A DNA stretch of 64,000 bases from Calliopum simillimum (GCA_951812925.1 OX638371.1:77261697-77325696), one strand, 5' to 3'. Shown: positions 44,769-56,528, numbered from the stretch's first letter. Translations and numbers: made by a program. The notes: a model not told the origin generated them from the sequence alone.

Positions 44769-46660
44769 TGGTCTTTGCACACTTTATTTTTCATGTATAA
44801 ATAAAGACTATTCCGGTGAAAAAATTTACTTCGTGCGACGGGAAATTTTTTGTCTTTCTCCCTTGTGCTAAAGGCCTATTTGGGGGTAAGTGCTCTATAT
44901 TATCGTGGAAAAGTTTCAATAGATTCACGATAAACAATAAAATAGCCACACTTTTTTTAATTTAGTTGAAATAAATAAAAAAAATTATATTGAATCCCGT
45001 CACCTTTCACGTTATCTAAGACCTTTCAAAATGACCGAATTTTTTTTTTGCCACGAATTACATTTTAAAATGTTCCAGTTAATATACCATCTAAATGTGA
45101 GCTTAAAGCAAGCACTGGTCTAGCCGTGACGCTTAGTTTAGTTGATTTTTCAAAACAAATCCAATGTTTGATCAACTTTTTTGAGGTTATGTCAAAATAA
45201 TTTTCTAATTTGCATATTTTTGCTTAAAAGGCTGATGAATAAGCTTTACAAAGCCGTTTATTTAAAGTCTCTAGCATACTCCTTTCAAAAGTTCTACGAT
45301 TTATTCACAAATTTCAGCCAAACCGTTTACTGTGCGGCGGTACACATTTTACTTGTAGCGCTGTGCCACCATACAAATTCAATATGTATGAAAAAATGTC
45401 GACTTTTAATAACTGTTGAATATTGATCTATAGGGGTATATTTATAATGAGTTTGTGGAAAGAGATTTGTGCTTATAAGTGTTATTTGTCCTATAAAATG
45501 GCGTGAAGTTTAAAGTATTGAATTTTAAGTGTGTACCGCCGGCGGTTCACGTGGCACCTCACGGCGGACATTTTGCTTGTATGGTGGCACTCAACGTATT
45601 AAGTTTCCAGAAGAATTAGACCAGGAAACTAAGATTTTTCCAGTTTTTTGTCAATAAATCATCAATATTTTTTCTTTTAAATTTGCTTTAATTTTAGTAA
45701 CAATTTCTACATTTTCTTTATTTACAAATTTTATATCTCTCCATCATATGCGTCAGTAGCGCAGGAGGATACGAGTGATTATCAGATAACTGTATTTTTT
45801 GTGTCCTCTGGCGATTTCACCTATACAGCAGGCTTTTTTTCACAAAAAATTACGCTATAAGTTAGAAACTATGTTTTTCTAATATAGCGGATCAATTTTA
45901 CCACCAAATAATTATTGGTCTACTGTGAAAGTTTAGAAATACACCCCAAATGTCACAAACGTGGCATGTCCTACCCCTACTTTTTATACACAAAACTATG
46001 AAAAACGACCTAAAAACGGAAATAGAACAGAAAACAAGTTACTACACATATTAAGAAAATACTTAAGGCTACAATATTCTGAGCTCATCTGCAGTTTTAA
46101 ATAATTTTTAGAGGGCACAATTCCGAATTGAAAACTGTCCCCTAGTTTTGGAAAGAAAAAATTTCTTGAAAGCATTATGCTACTACTGCATGTTACTACT
46201 GTTCCAGTCAATAGATTGCAACACATAAGTATGCATTAATTCTGATCACTATCCATCATCCAAAGATCATCATGTCCAGACGAGTCCAAAAAGAAATCTG
46301 TTTGCGTTTTACAGGGCTTATAACAGTTTTTTTTTTTAAATTATGGTCACAAACGTGGCACTCAGCACTCCCAGGTAGTACATTTTATTTAATGCCTGAA
46401 ACAATTTTTTTGTAGGATTTGCAGACATGACCCCAAATTCTTTCGGAAAAATCTTGTACTCAAAGGCGTGCTTTACAATGAGCGATAAACTACAAGAATG
46501 TCACAAACGTGGCGCATCAAAAATGTCACAAACGTGGCACTTTTTATCAGTCTGCAAAAAACATATTTCGATATAAAGTTTGAGTATACAGATGTTTAGT
46601 TGAAGGCTATTAATTATGTTTTTAATACAAAAATTTTTCTACACCATCAGAATCCTGAGT
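44769..46660. other. Noncoding stretch with an inverted pair and a GTCACAAACGTGGCA motif
   Basis: GTGCGGCGGTACACATTTTA and GTGCCACCATACAA (45333-45380) face GTGTACCGCCGG and TTGTATGGTGGCAC (45530-45594) in inverted order. TCACAAACGTGGC occurs at 45953, 46347, 46501 and 46526 (and again at 47667). No gene. Confidence 0.45.
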
Positions 46661-47386
46661 TATCCTTGCTCAAAAGTGAAAAAATCACTGTTTTGACATC
46701 TACTTAAAGCTATAGAACAAAAACAATAACAAGTAAAATTAATTTTTGTCAATGGATTCAGACAGACAAATTTATTGTCAACAAGACATAGTTTACTGTT
46801 TTTCAATTGGATTCCCAGCTTCCGAGTTATAAGCGTTTAAAGTAAGGATATCTTTCGATAACATACAAAGGATTTTTCGAGACCGAAAGGTTACAAAAAA
46901 ACAAGTTTTATTATTTTTATCAATAACATATTTAATTACAAAAATTTCGAGACCTTGCAGACCATAATTGCATAAAAAATGACAGTTCTAGCTAGATTTA
47001 GTGAATGACCCTACTAAACTACTGCTTTGCAAATTAACAGAATCAAAATTTCATCTGTTCATTCACCAAATCTACAATAGAGCTTTATTTTTTCATCCGC
47101 AAGGGCTTTAAATTTTTGTGATAAAATATATTTTTGACAAAAATAATAAAACTTACCATTTTTGTTAATTTTTCGGTCCAGAAAATCCTTTTTGTGTTAT
47201 TGAGAGGTATCCTTTTTTTAAAGGCTTATAACTCGGAAACTGGGAATCCAATTGAAAAACGGTAAATTATGTCTTGTTGATAATAAATTCGGCTGTCTGA
47301 ATCCATTGACAAAAATTAATTTAACTTGTTGTTGTTTTTATTAAGTAGATGTCAAAACTGTGATTTTTTCACTTTTGAGCAAGGAT
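46661..47386. repeat. Fold-back element, about 726 bp
   Basis: TATCCTTGCTCAAAAGTGAA at 46661 pairs with its complement ending near 47386. The arms continue through TTTTGACATCTACTTAA, AATTAATTTTTGTCAATGGA and TCAATTGGATTCCCAG, and meet near 47020. The outer boundary and target duplication are not clear. Confidence 0.7.
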
Positions 47387-47869
47387 ATCTGTGGATATTG
47401 ATGTAAAAAAAAAAATCAAGATCAGATTCGTAATTAGGAGATTCTAATCCACCATAAACGGCTATAAAAACAGAGGACAGGAAACCTTAGTCGATCTTTA
47501 GGGCGGTAGGGTATAAAAAAAATGGACCACTGGAGACATGACACCGTCGCAAAATTAGTCTTGAAGTGTAAATTTGTCATTATATGCAATATATCTCTCA
47601 TCAAAACACTTCAAAACCACAATTTTTCCATACAGTGGCTAAAATGTCACAATTGTCTCAATTTGGTCACAAACGTGGCAGCAAAATTTCTTAATTTCGG
47701 CCTCAAAGCCGTAAATTCACACTTGTAGTTGATCTACTTAAAAGGTGAGTTTTAAGAGTGTTTTTACACAAGGTAACATGAAGAAACTTGCAAAAATCCG
47801 AAAAAATTATCTGCCAATTTTACAACTCGAAAAAGCACAGTTATCTAAGAATCACCCATATGTATCTAC
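47387..47869. other. Noncoding stretch before the hAT element
   Basis: Includes one more TCACAAACGTGGCA motif (47667-47680). The last bases, with those after the hAT at 51069, would give a weak tRNA-like sequence if the hAT were removed. Confidence 0.3.
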
Positions 47870-48452
47870 TAGGGATTTCAGTCCCGGGATCCCGGGATCC
47901 CGGGATTCGAGCCTTTTTGCAGTCCCGAAAATCCCGGGATTAGTGCTACCAATCCCGGGATTTCTTTTGAAAGTTTTTTTTTGTTAAATGACAGAAAAAT
48001 CACATTAAAGTAGAGATAAAACTAATTCTCTCTAGATTTAAAACTCAAATTGAGGACAATAGCCATACAGTTAATGTAAACGCAGCAAAAAACTTGAAAG
48101 AAAAATTAAATCTAGTTTTGAATACCACTTCAAAAAATTTGTTTTCTAAATAATCTTATAATTTATCCGACGTTTTAGTGGAAGAAATTGATATAAGGTG
48201 CGTTTCATATATATAACGCCACCGCGAATTTGCTTATAATTTTTAAACGAAAGATTTTTTTCAAAAACAATGTTCGGCGCATTTGTTTGTAATGATACGA
48301 GAAGGATGTGTACGAAGCTAGACGGCGCCTCTGATAACGGTACATTTGTTTTGCTGCAAAACCTGAATTTTGCTCGTTTCACATTTATAACGCCACTTTT
48401 GATTTTTATGATTTTTTATTTATTTATGTATTTTTTTATATGTATATAAGTT

Positions 48453-48896
48453 CTAAATAGTGTTGCCATGTTTCGAAGCAACTTCAAAAATACGATTTGG
48501 CATACTCTTCATTAAGTTGTCAATAATTTTTTTATCAAATGCTTCCCATTCTTGAATAATTGTGGTTTTGAGCTCTTCGACCGTTTCAAATACCCGATTT
48601 TCTTTATAAACGCGGTGAACTAAAATGCTCCACAAGTCCTCAATTGGATTGAGATCAGGGGAGCGAGCAGGCCATTGCATCAGAGCTATATTTTTATTGT
48701 TGAACCAGGTTTTGCTCTCCCGACTCACGTGAATGGCAGCATTGTCATGCTGGAAAGTCCACTGGGTGCCATTATTTTTCCGCAAGAAGGGCAACAAACT
48801 GCATGCCAACACATTTATGTAGTCACAACTTTTCATTTTGGACGACACGAATTGGACTTCCAAGCAACCGGCAGCTGAGAAAGCACCCCACAGCAT
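48453..48896 (-). pseudogene. Tc1 transposase C-terminal half (left arm)
   Basis: A stop-free 147-codon frame from MLWGAFSAAGCLEV to KHGNTI. It contains the second catalytic Asp in FQHDNAAIHVS and the third acidic residue in ARSPDLNPIEDLW, with DD34E-type spacing. The N-terminal DNA-binding domain and the first catalytic Asp are absent because the palindrome centre cuts the gene. The absence of stops suggests a young copy. Confidence 0.93.
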
Positions 48897-48905
48897 AGCA
48901 CTGTT

Positions 48906-49361
48906 ATGTGTGGGGTTTTGCTGTGGGGTGCTTTTTCAGCTGCCGGTTGCTTGGAAGTCCAATTCGTGTCGTCCAAAATGAAAAGTTGTGACTACATAAA
49001 TGTGTTGGCATGCAGTTTGTTGCCCTTCTTGCGGAAAAATAATGGCACCCAGTGGACTTTCCAGCATGACAATGCTGCCATTCACGTGAGTCGGGAGAGC
49101 AAAACCTGGTTCAACAATAAAAATATAGCTCTGATGCAATGGCCTGCTCGCTCCCCTGATCTCAATCCAATTGAGGACTTGTGGAGCATTTTAGTTCACC
49201 GCGTTTATAAAGAAAATCGGGTATTTGAAACGGTCGAAGAGCTCAAAACCACAATTATTCAAGAATGGGAAGCATTTGATAAAAAAATTATTGACAACTT
49301 AATGAAGAGTATGCCAAATCGTATTTTTGAAGTTGCTTCGAAACATGGCAACACTATTTAG
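48906..49361 (+). pseudogene. Tc1 transposase C-terminal half (right arm)
   Basis: The mirror copy of the left-arm frame. Its first four codons come from the loop, then the protein is identical (LLWGAFSAAG... to KHGNTI). Together the arms give two convergent-ended, half-length transposase genes that cannot make a whole enzyme. Confidence 0.93.
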
Positions 49362-49620
49362 AACTTATATACATATAAAAAAATACATAAATAAATAAAA
49401 AATCATAAAAATCAAAAGTGGCGTTATAAATGTGAAACGAGCAAAATTCAGGTTTTGCAGCAAAACAAATGTTCCGTTATCAGAGGCGCCGTCTAGCTTC
49501 GTACACATCCTTCTCGTATCATTACAAACAAATGCGCCGAACATTGTTTTTGAAAAAAATCTTTCGTTTAAAAATTATAAGCAAATTCGCGGTGGCGTTA
49601 TATATATGAAACGCACCTTA

Positions 49621-49772
49621 TTTTGTAATGGTGGTGATAGGGGTTATTTCCTCCAGAAAACTTTCGATTATCTTTTTTCAATTCAACCAACAAGTGTTGA
49701 ATCAGAAAGATGCTTTTCGTGTGCAGCAGGGGTTGAAATAAGAAAAAAAATATTACTGCAGAATTTTTTTTG
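49621..49772 (+). pseudogene. hAT transposase dimerisation-domain fragment
   Basis: Reads ...YFLQKTFDYLFSIQPTS then VESERCFSCAAGVEIRKK, the typical hAT C-terminal dimerisation block (PTS.xSER.FS.AG). The open frame starts upstream at 49432, but that part is palindrome-arm sequence. In copy 2 this region is cut by a deletion starting at GTGTGCAG. Confidence 0.82.
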
Positions 49773-50184
49773 ATTATTTACAATTTTTTTCAAAATTTTT
49801 TTAGTGCCTTATTCAAGTGTTTGTTGAATACTAAATATTAACATTATATAACAGATATCATGGCAATGATTTAATTTAAAATTGAAAATTTATAGTGAAA
49901 TTTTCTTTCTTGCATTTGTAAAAATATGTTTAAAGTAGAGTTGCCTAGTACTACATTTAAGCCCAGATTGGGAGGTTAGACACCTAAGACAATGGTTATA
50001 TACAAAATAAAATGAGTATTTAGTTTCAACGATTAATTCAAAAACAAAGTAATATGAATTTGTCTAAATATTATTATTACAATTTTTTACAATTTTTGAC
50101 TGTTATTGCTGCAAATTTGAAGTTATTTCTGCAGAAATAGGGCATTGCTGCAGCTTATTTCAAAGCCTGGTATGAGGTTATATA

Positions 50185-50543
50185 TCTGTGGACTTTTGAC
50201 AAAACAACCTAACTCGAAATTGGCAACTTTTCAGGAGAGCCTAAAAACTGATTAACTACTTTTCAATAATGTGGCTCAATTTCGTTGATGCAGCATTGAA
50301 TTTCTTCTTTCCATACATTTTTAGTAATCTTAAAGTGTCAGCTGCCAAATTATTATTTTTTTTTTTGTTCATAACACTTCAAATCTTGCGTGAACTATGG
50401 GACACCCTTATATCTCTGGAACAAGAAATCATAGAGACATGGCGATTATACCGATAGAAGCATATTTAATTTTTTTATTTAGGACTAAAATCCTGGAGAA
50501 TTGTCATATCTCGACTTAGGTTATTTTGTCAAAAGTCCACAGA
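50185..50543. mobile_element. TA-flanked MITE nested in hAT copy 1 (359 bp)
   Basis: TCTGTGGACTTTTGACAAAA at the left end and its complement at the right, with TA flanks (50183-50184, 50544-50545). hAT copy 2 lacks it at the matching site (GGTTATATAAGTACGTAATAA). The interior has no coding domain. Confidence 0.8.
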
Positions 50544-51076
50544 TATGTAATAAATTAAGATATAAATTGGATGATAAAACGCTTTAATTTTCCTAAAAAC
50601 ATATTTTAATAATAATAAAACTGATTAAAAGAAAAGTTATTCCTTTCAAGTCCAACACTTGTTAAAACTTTGATCTCACTATTTTTTATAATTAAATATG
50701 TATGATATTTTATGTATGCATTTAACTAAGCATATAATGCTGCAATGTACCTTTATGTTTGTTTTTGAAGTAAATAAGTATTTTTGAATTTTTTGTTTTT
50801 TAAAAAAGGCGAGAATTGTTTAATGAAATGAACCTGTTTTAAGAAATTGTTCTTTAATATTTTTTACACTTTTTAAATAAAATATTTTTGTAGGGGTGTA
50901 GTAGGGGTATATAAGACAAAATATTAGGAATTTTTAATACTAAATTCTGCTTTATTTAGAAAGAAAAAAAATTCATACAAATCCCGAAAAATCCCGGGAT
51001 CCCGGGATTCAAAAATTTCTGATCCCGAAATCCCGGGATCGCTAAAAGTCCAAAAATTGGAATCCCTAGTATCTAC

Positions 51077-51921
51077 CTATCAAACGGACGGGCCAGGGTT
51101 CGTACCCTAGTGCGGTCAGTTGGTTTTTTTTTTTGTTTTTTTTTTTTTTTTTTATTGAACTTTACCATAAGCCAATTTTTTCAAAAAAAAAAAAAAAAAT
51201 TACTATCAAGCATACATTCTCAATTGACTAAAACAGTAAGATGAAATTTGCTTCAGTGTGGAGTTGTCACTATTCTGATTTGAAATTCTGGTAAAATTTT
51301 TGTAGCAAGTACTATTTTTTTTCTTCGTGTAACTTTGAGTTTGAGTATAATGTTTCCTTTGATACAGGTCTTCCACTTCAATTTAAATCTTTTGCCATAT
51401 TGATATTTTCTCAAACGAAATTAAACTTTTTCCATATCAAAATCAAATTTTTCCATATCAAAATCAACTTTTTTTAAGAATTAACTTTTTCCAGTTAAAT
51501 TAGCCTATTTTCAAATAGAATTAACATTTTTCCAATTTAAATAAAACTTTGAAAAAAATTCAATTAAATGGATGAATATTGTTTCTACCAAACACTTTAC
51601 AAAATGTTAATTTGAATTGCAGAAAGGTTAGTTTGATTTGGAAAAGTTTAATATAATAAGGAAAAGGATAAACATAATTGGATTTGAAAAAACATCAATA
51701 TGATGTGGAAAAGGTTTAACTTGGAGTGAAATAACTCTAGCCAAAACTAAAATCTTTTTCTTGCTAGCCGCACAAGGATGTTGTTTGTGTTTTTCCACAC
51801 AAATCTCAATTAGCGAATTTTTTTTTTTTCAGTGTAGACCACAATTGCATGTACTTGTACTTAAAACTGAACAAACAATCAATTAATGTGTAGCAGATCA
51901 GGTTGAGAACTTTTTACTTAC
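51077..51921. other. Distal end of intron 1 (next to exon 1)
   Basis: Starts with a B-box-like AGGGTTCGTACCCT (51096-51109) and long T and A tracts (51121-51200), then short AT-rich motifs (TTTTTCCATATCAAAATC). No inserted element with TIRs is visible in 51240-51900. Confidence 0.4.
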
Positions 51922-51942
51922 ATAACTGCGATACGAAGACAT
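51922..51942 (-). CDS. Exon 1 of the large gene: start codon and six more codons
   Basis: The minus strand reads ATG TCT TCG TAT CGC AGT TAT followed by a consensus GTAAGT donor (51921-51916), giving MSSYRSY in phase 0. It joins exon 2 (TPWKSNLG...) in frame, and the Ser/Tyr-rich style matches exons 2 and 3. The base context before the ATG (CCGAAATT) is A/T-rich, like many fly starts. The long distance to exon 2 (about 26 kb) makes this the least certain exon; other 5' exons could exist. Confidence 0.65.
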
Positions 51943-53700
51943 AATTTCGGTTTGTTTTGTTTTTTTGGCACAGTTTTCTTTTAAATTGTGTTTTTGTTTT
52001 GTTTTTATTTATTTTTTGAAAATTTTGCTTTTTTTTTTTTTGTTTTTTCTTTAAGATATTTTTACATTTGTATCGATTTTCTTTGGTTAAATAAATATTT
52101 ATTTATGTTGGCAGTTGAGGTTCTCTTAACGTGGTGTGTTGAAACTTTGATGAATTGTTGCAATATTTCATTTGTAAATTCTGTTGCATCTTTTGCAATA
52201 ACAATGGTGTTGTAAGTTCTTTATTATTTTTTTGTTATATTCATCAGGAATTTAATTAATTTTTTAATTTTTTTGCTTTTTTAGTTTGTTTGAAAAAATC
52301 AATATCTTTTGAACAGTTTGCGGCACACTTTTTCGCTCAACAATTGCTAAAGATCAACTATCTATCTATCGTACGATTGGCACGGCTACATTTTTGCATC
52401 CATTAACTGCGCACACACACGACATTCGACAGTTGTATCGAAGAGTTTTCTTAATTAATCAACTCCTCAGAGAAATAGAAATTTACTCGTAGTATGTACT
52501 TGCGAATATATCGTTCGCGAATTTTGTATTTTCCGTTTCACATAAAATGATGTAGCAACAAATAACAAATGCAAATAAATTAATAGAATTTAATGCTGCT
52601 GTCACTTGCAAAGTTGCAGTAGATACAAATCAAAAAGAAAAAAACGCGTACAAGTATCTTGCAGATACAAAAGATATTTTTGTATTTAGCTCCACAGGCA
52701 CGCGTACTTCAAAAACAGAAACGGAAAAAGATTTTTTTCATTCTGCTCTGCTCGTTATTATTTTCGGGATACCGTAACTGCGAGATACGAAAAAATTCAT
52801 CACATCTTTTTCAGCATGTGCTTCTTTTCTTGGTACCGGCAAATCTGTGCGAAACACGCGACGCAACTGAAGAAAATCCCTACGCACTGCACAGTTTAAA
52901 TTAAACAACACATTAAGGAATTTATCTGAAAGATTTTCTTTTTTTTCTGAAATTTTTTTTTTTTTTTTTTTTTTGATTTTCACAAAGAAAAGTAAAAATG
53001 CCTGTTCCACTATCGAAACATTTGTAGAATTTGAAAATTTCAAATGTCGCGCGCGTGTTTCACGTTTAGCTCGGCGCGTTGTCAAAAGAAAACTGTTGCT
53101 CATTTTGTTCGCATCTTTGGGATACGAAATTATTCTACTGGCGGATTTCAGTTTTTTGAGTTTTTCGATTTTTCAGCATTTTGTGTGCTCAGGCTTTTTT
53201 TCGTGTGAGCATACGTAGCGATTTTGATTTTATGCTGCTGCTGTTGAGTTCAAAATCCAAAAATTATATTTTCAAAATACACGTCGTTATATCTTGTTGC
53301 GGCAAAGTTTTTGTTGTTCTTTCGTGTATCTTACGAGTGGGCTGTTTGTAAATTGCAATAAATTAGAACTAAATAAAAATTCTGAGTTACATGTGGCTTA
53401 TGATGTTCTCTCTTTTCACTTTTACTTATTTTCTTAATTTTTTTATTTTTTTTTTTTTGTTATTTATTCACTTGCATATTCATATTTCTTTACAAATTTT
53501 TCATTTAAAATTAAAATTTTGAAATTCGTTGCACTCGCCGCAAGTGGTTGATCGGCCAACCGGTCGGTCATTCTCTTGATTTTGCGTCAGCTTCTGACAG
53601 CTACTGCATTTTTAGCAATATACTTAATTTAGTGACGTTCAAGTAGCGTCTAATACTTAGTGGGTTTGTGCCACTTTCGTGTAAATTGTCGATGAGCACC
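51943..53700 (-). promoter_or_regulatory. Presumed 5' UTR and promoter side of the large gene
   Basis: Upstream of the start codon on the minus strand is an A-rich leader (AACAAAACAAAAAC type). Between 52320 and 53700 the DNA is more GC-rich than the surroundings and free of TIR elements, with patches such as GTCGCGCGCGTGTTTC (53046-53061) and GGCCAACCGGTCGGTC (53553-53568). A TCAGTT initiator-like match sits on the minus strand at 52870-52865. The transcription start cannot be fixed from sequence. Confidence 0.35.
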
Positions 53701-54387
53701 GGAAGTGTTAATTATTTCAAAACGAATATCTCGTATTTTTAGAAATGTAGGTGTTCGAAAATGATATGTATTTTATTCTTTCGTTACATTGTTTGGGAGA
53801 ATTTTTTTAATGGGTTGTTCAGCAGCTTTTTTGCATTTTTAAAAGTCATAGGTGTATGAAAAGTTAGCTTTCTAATGATTTTTAATGCTTTTCTTAGGTT
53901 AATTAATTCACAATTTGTACTTATGTATATTTTTAAGTTTTTTGTGACATAGAATTCCTTTCTAAAGGGTGATCTAATACGAGTTTCCTTTTCCAGCAGG
54001 GTTGTTTTGACTGCTATTAAGTATGTGTCGAATGACTTGTTCATATAACGTTTGTATTAGGGATTCCAATTTTTGGACTTTTTACGATCCCGGGATTTCG
54101 GGATCAGAAATTTTTGAATCCCGGGATTTGTATGAATTTTGTTTTCTTCGTAAATAGAACAGAATTTAGTATTAAAAATTCCTTATATTTTGTCTTATAT
54201 ACCCCTCCTACACCCCTACAAAGATATTTTATTTAAAAAAGAGCAATTTCTTAAAGCATTTTATTAAGCAATTCACGCCTTTTTAAAAAACAAAAATTCA
54301 TAAATATTTATTTACTTCAAAAACAAGCATAAAGGTACATTGCTGCATTATATGCTTAGTTAAATACATATCGATACCTTAGAGCGC

Positions 54388-55443
54388 TATAGTTCTATCT
54401 CCATTTTTTCAATTATTGGGAAATGCAAAAAGAATACTTCAAACAGTGGTTTTTTAGAATTGGCTGCGATTTTGAAAAAAACTATACATGCAATGATTTT
54501 ACCTTAGTATATTTTAACATAATTTTGTGTTAAAAACTAATTTTATTAATTTTGAACAAAATCAATTTAACAAATTATATGGAATTACACTACTATTCAA
54601 ATAAACGACACATTTAGTAAATTTTATGAGCGACTAGCATTTTCCGGTGTGCGTTGCGATACCTTCTTTTGTACGGAGGGCAGAGCATTTCCAATTAAAC
54701 CAATGAATGTAAATTGTTCCGATGCAATTTATATGCGCACCAAAACTCATCTATGTGCATTAGATAGTTTCAGAGGTATGATACTTTTTTAAGGACGTGG
54801 GACCGCCCATTTTTCCCTTAGACATTATGTGTCTCGTGACTCTTAATACACATACCACATCTCATCCATATTTCAGAGACATGAAAAATTATTTTTTTTC
54901 GAATCATGGAAAAAACAAGAAATTTTCAAAAATTTCTGGTTCTGACCTTTGGGTGAGAAAAAAATGTTTCCACTTAAAACATCGTCACTCTTAGGCCAGA
55001 TTCATGAAAGTGCAAATTTTTCGGTTTTGCACTAAAGTGGTTTTCTTGTACAAAATGGTTCAATAAAGTTATGCCAGAAGTATGAAAGCTATATCTGAAG
55101 TGGTTTAACAGCAAATGCAAAGTTTATTACACGAAAAAGCAAGATTTACATATAATTTTCATATTTAAAAAAAAATTTCAAATAGCAATTTCTCAAATTC
55201 AAAAATTTTCACATTCGTGAATCTGGCCTAAGAGTGACGACATGTAAAATGTCATGAAGCGTGTAGAAAAGACGAAAAAAATTGAAAAAATTTCTTAAAA
55301 ATGTGACTTATTTGAATATTCAGAGGAGATAGCACAGTAGCGCTCTTCAAAAAATTAGTGGTATTTTGACATCCCACAGATTATCACTCGGTAAAGAAGC
55401 CCACAAGGATACCAGTTCGCAAAAAGTGGAGATAGGGCTATAG
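54388..55443. mobile_element. MITE nested in hAT copy 2 (about 1,056 bp)
   Basis: CTATAGTTCTATCTCCA at the left and TGGAGATAGGGCTATAG at the right are inverted, with TA in the outer bases. hAT copy 1 lacks this segment between TTTAATTTTCCTAAAA and ATTTAACTAAGCATA, which supports an insertion. It contains another MITE. Confidence 0.7.
54982..55251. mobile_element. Inner MITE with 23-bp perfect TIRs (270 bp)
   Basis: TCGTCACTCTTAGGCCAGAT at 54982 and its complement ending at 55251, then TTCATGAA/TTCGTGAA. The arms then diverge. It is the third level of nesting: hAT, larger MITE, this MITE. Confidence 0.72.
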
Positions 55444-56183
55444 ATTTTAGGAAAATTAAAGCAATAAATTTTTTACCATCCAATTTAGATCTAAATTTAT
55501 TACGTACTTATATAACCTGCACACGAAAAGCATCTTTCTGATTCAACACATGTTGGTTGAATTGAAGAAAGATAGAAGAAAGTTTTCTGGAGGAAATAAC
55601 CCCTATCACCACATTACAAAATATATCAATTACTTTCACTCAAACGTAGGATAAATTATAAGACTTTCTAGAAAACAAATTTTTTCAAGTGGTATTCAAA
55701 ACTAGATTTAATTTTTCTTTCAAGTTTATTGATGAGTTTACTTTAACTCTATGGCTATTGTCCACAATTTCTCAAGAAGTTTCAGTTTCAAATCTAGAGA
55801 GAATACGTTTTATCTCTACTTTAACGCGATTTAAAGATGCAGCTTTACAGAAGTCATTATTGGGACTTATCAAAAATGAAAAAATGTCAGATAAAATCCT
55901 TTCCACGAGCTTAAAACCGCTTTAGACTATCTGAGAAGTCTTACAGAAACTCGTATGAGTTGTCAAATATGGCAACTCTGATAGTGGGAATGTACATTTA
56001 TTACACAAATCATTTATCAGAAGAAAACTCATATGAGTTATTTTGGCATTAGATTTGAGTCTATTTGAAAATAGAAGTCATAGAAGTTTTCAAATTTTTA
56101 AATGTTGTTTGAAAAATAAAAAATTAAAACAATTTCAACAATATAAATTAAAAACAGTAAAAAATTGACAGTCAGAGAAAAAA

Positions 56184-56528
56184 TCATACTGAAAAACATA
56201 AGAGAACTAGTCTGAAGTGCCTTTTAGTAAAAATGATATTACTCAAAGCAGATTTATCTTTCTTTATAATATCAATAGTGATTTTGATTGGTTGAAGAGT
56301 ACGAGCTAATTGTTTCATAATTTTAAATTCGCTACAGTGGATCGAAGAAACCTTTAAGGCAATACAAGCTGTTTTTATGCTACTCTCAAGCATAATAAAG
56401 TGCTGCAGCATATCTAAAAGACTACTCCATCTCATTTTGCAATCTAAGATTAACTTCAGCTCTTTATTATGTTCAATTTTAACATAATGTTGTAAGACTT
56501 CGTTTTTTGTTGGTGATTTTTGGAACAT
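56184..56528 (-). pseudogene. hAT transposase, central fragment
   Basis: A 114-codon minus-strand frame MFQKSPTKNEVLQHYVKIEH then ...LILDCKMRWSSLLDMLQHF. This is the well-known hAT block with a C..RW.S pair after the catalytic core's first half. It then runs out of frame. No homologous block is left in copy 1. Confidence 0.85.

Larger units (their letters stand above)
48196..49618. mobile_element. Palindromic Tc1: two half-elements head to head (1,423 bp)
   Basis: It begins AGGTGCGTTTCATATATA and ends with the exact complement, with TA on both sides (48194-48195, 49619-49620). The two arms are 700 bp each (48196-48895 and 48919-49618) around a 23-nt loop. By eye I find only about two mismatches (near 48879/48935 and in the TAACGGTACATT stretch). 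Each arm carries the same C-terminal half of a Tc1 transposase. The empty site is known: the same place in hAT copy 2 reads ATTGATATATTTTGTAATG, exactly copy 1 minus the palindrome and one TA. So it is a genuine insertion into the older hAT. Confidence 0.95.
47870..51068 (+). mobile_element. hAT transposon, copy 1 (3,199 bp with nested inserts)
   Basis: Ends TAGGGATTTCA and TGGAATCCCTA, with a perfect 8-bp duplication GTATCTAC (47862-47869 and 51069-51076). Several palindromic ATCCCGGGAT motifs crowd both ends (47882-47962 and 50988-51048), as transposase-binding sub-terminal repeats often do. Without its two inserts it is about 1.4 kb. The end of a hAT transposase survives at about 49625-49772, but the central part present in copy 2 is deleted, so it is non-autonomous. 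Confidence 0.93.
25956..51921 (-). other. Intron 1 of the large gene, about 26 kb, transposon-filled
   Basis: It joins the start-codon exon (donor TAT|GTAAGT at 51921) to exon 2 (acceptor TTTCAG at 25956). Both ends are phase 0. Most recognisable content is transposon DNA, listed separately, in both orientations. Being intronic, these inserts should be present in the primary transcript. Confidence 0.7.

Noticed and set aside
48196..49618. Palindrome as a sequencing hairpin (missed-adapter) artefact
   Set aside because: The two flanks are different, consecutive parts of one hAT element, and hAT copy 2 shows the exact empty TA site. Only long-read confirmation would fully exclude assembly error in the loop.
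51077..51115. B-box-like AGGGTTCGTACCCT; tRNA-like if the hAT is removed
   Set aside because: Joined flanks give about 73 nt, but the anticodon and D stems do not pair; too weak to call.
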